From contig JAJFUQ010000005.1 of assembly GCA_021372355.1 (NCBI GenBank), forward strand, positions 62,001 to 126,000: a stretch of 64,000 nucleotides of DNA. Reading direction: 5' to 3'. The notes beneath the pieces were generated by a model. It ran no database searches and was not told the DNA's origin. It saw only the letters and a program-made list of their open reading frames with translations. Source of the DNA: Nocardiaceae bacterium (GTDB lineage: Bacteria > Actinomycetota > Actinomycetes > Mycobacteriales > Mycobacteriaceae). Positions within the stretch are counted from its first letter, which is position 1. The number at the start of each line of letters is the position of its first letter. Both the position numbers and the translations under genes were made by a program. Below, in pieces: positions 63,314-64,000 of this stretch.

Positions 63314-64000
63314 CTACGCGGTCGTCGGCAACCAGTTTCCGTGGAAGCCGTACGGAACCCGCACCGGCAGATGGATGGTGGCGACAGTTTCGAGCGTCTG
63401 CGCATCGACGATCTCGAGATCGCTGAGGTTGCGATCGGGGTCGTAGACGTATCCCATGAGGACGCCGCACTCCTCCGGAGCATCGTCGGGGTCTGGGACG
63501 AAGACGAACTCGCTCGCGTTCCGCGCACCGAGCGAACGCGTCTCAGAGCGACGTTCCTGTAGGTCGTGACGGATGATCGAGGTCGTCGAAAGCGATTCGT
63601 GGGTATCGCTGTCGAATCCCACCGAGTACCCGAAGCGGTACTGCTCCCCTTGGAGCCGTTCGTCGAACCGCGGGAACTCCTGGCCGCGACTGTCCACGAG
63701 CTCCTCGCGCACCTTTCCGGCCTCGCTGTCGATCGTCCAGCGGTACAACCCGGGCTCGCCGTCCTGCTTCGGATTCGGCCCGGTCCGGTCCGAGGTGAAC
63801 ATCGTGGGATGCCGGACGACGTCGAGCACGATGTCATCACCCTGTTGGAACGCGTTCATCGTGTGGAAGACATAGCAGGGATCGACGTCGAACCAGCGGA
63901 CGGCCTGGGCGGTTCCGGTGCGGGGCAGGACGCCCACGCGGGCCGGATAGTCGGGGTCCCAGCTGTAAGGCATCGCCTTCGACGAGGCGGCTCCGCGTGC
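63314..64000 (-). CDS. carotenoid oxygenase-family protein, 5' end outside the window
   Basis: The frame runs off the right edge, so only the C-terminal half (about 228 residues) is seen. The iron histidines are in CYVFHTMNAFQQ and the final VPYGFHGNWLP; EFPRFDERLQGEQYRFGYSV is the family's conserved ExPRxD-like block. Members cleave carotenoids, apocarotenoids or stilbenes at double bonds with a non-haem Fe(II) bound by four histidines. Substrate unknown. The internal ATG at 63973 is not the start. Confidence 0.9.
   Translation of the reverse strand, partial: ARGAASSKAMPYSWDPDYPARVGVLPRTGTAQAVRWFDVDPCYVFHTMNAFQQGDDIVLDVVRHPTMFTSDRTGPNPKQDGEPGLYRWTIDSEAGKVREELVDSRGQEFPRFDERLQGEQYRFGYSVGFDSDTHESLSTTSIIRHDLQERRSETRSLGARNASEFVFVPDPDDAPEECGVLMGYVYDPDRNLSDLEIVDAQTLETVATIHLPVRVPYGFHGNWLPTTA

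Overview
The window is high-GC actinobacterial DNA, most likely from a mycolic-acid-containing member of the Mycobacteriales (Rhodococcus, Nocardia, Gordonia or a relative). The main evidence is a block collinear with Mycobacterium tuberculosis Rv1343c-Rv1329c: an LprD-like protein, a DUF3817 protein, rdgB, rph, an Rv1339-like metallo-hydrolase, a rhomboid protease, cysM, cysO, mec, a DUF2017 protein, clpS and pncB, with dinG further on. There are many GTG starts and 4-bp start/stop overlaps. I saw no rRNA, tRNA, CRISPR array, transposase or integrase. Gene identities come from reading the translated sequence, not from database searches.

Layout. 1-3.5 kb: a truncated LEG1-like gene, a nitronate monooxygenase, a short cytochrome P450 and a DinB-like protein. 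3.6-11.3 kb: the conserved housekeeping block; rdgB to clpS read leftward and pncB rightward. The block lacks murI and the Rv1333 counterpart and ends in a decayed nicotinamidase gene. 11.3-27.2 kb: about 16 kb of accessory genes between pncB and dinG, which are neighbours in M. tuberculosis. This holds a chain of DUF6230/DUF6114-type genes, an adenylate cyclase, a TetR gene with a palindromic operator region, an esterase, and a fatty-acid alpha-dioxygenase/P450 operon with a reductase and its own TetR gene. 27.2-41.1 kb: dinG, a second cyclase, a multicopper oxidase, a Ser/Thr kinase without a normal start codon, an ECF sigma/membrane-protein/AhpD-like operon and small enzymes. 41.1-46.4 kb: a second alpha-dioxygenase/P450 operon facing a PucR-type regulator. 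46.4-51.2 kb: a branched-chain amino-acid-type ABC importer in which LivM and LivG are one polypeptide. 51.2-64 kb: a large LuxR-type ATPase regulator, a sugar transporter, a GH3 lipoprotein, an ECF42 sigma factor with its DGPF partner, a gamma-carbonic anhydrase, a methyltransferase, ATP-dependent DNA ligase and a truncated carotenoid oxygenase.

The most interesting content is the pair of three-gene operons (21.8-25.5 kb and, inverted, 45.0-41.1 kb). Each encodes, in the same order, a small protein of unrecognised family, a cytochrome P450 and a plant-type alpha-dioxygenase with its haem histidines and catalytic tyrosine in place. The P450 and dioxygenase are close copies; the small proteins have diverged and the regulators are unrelated. 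The first operon also lies near an SDR that resembles the reductase part of mycobacterial fatty acyl-CoA/aldehyde reductases. Since alpha-dioxygenases turn fatty acids into 2-hydroperoxides that decay to aldehydes one carbon shorter, I infer a bacterial oxylipin or fatty-aldehyde pathway present in two separately regulated versions.
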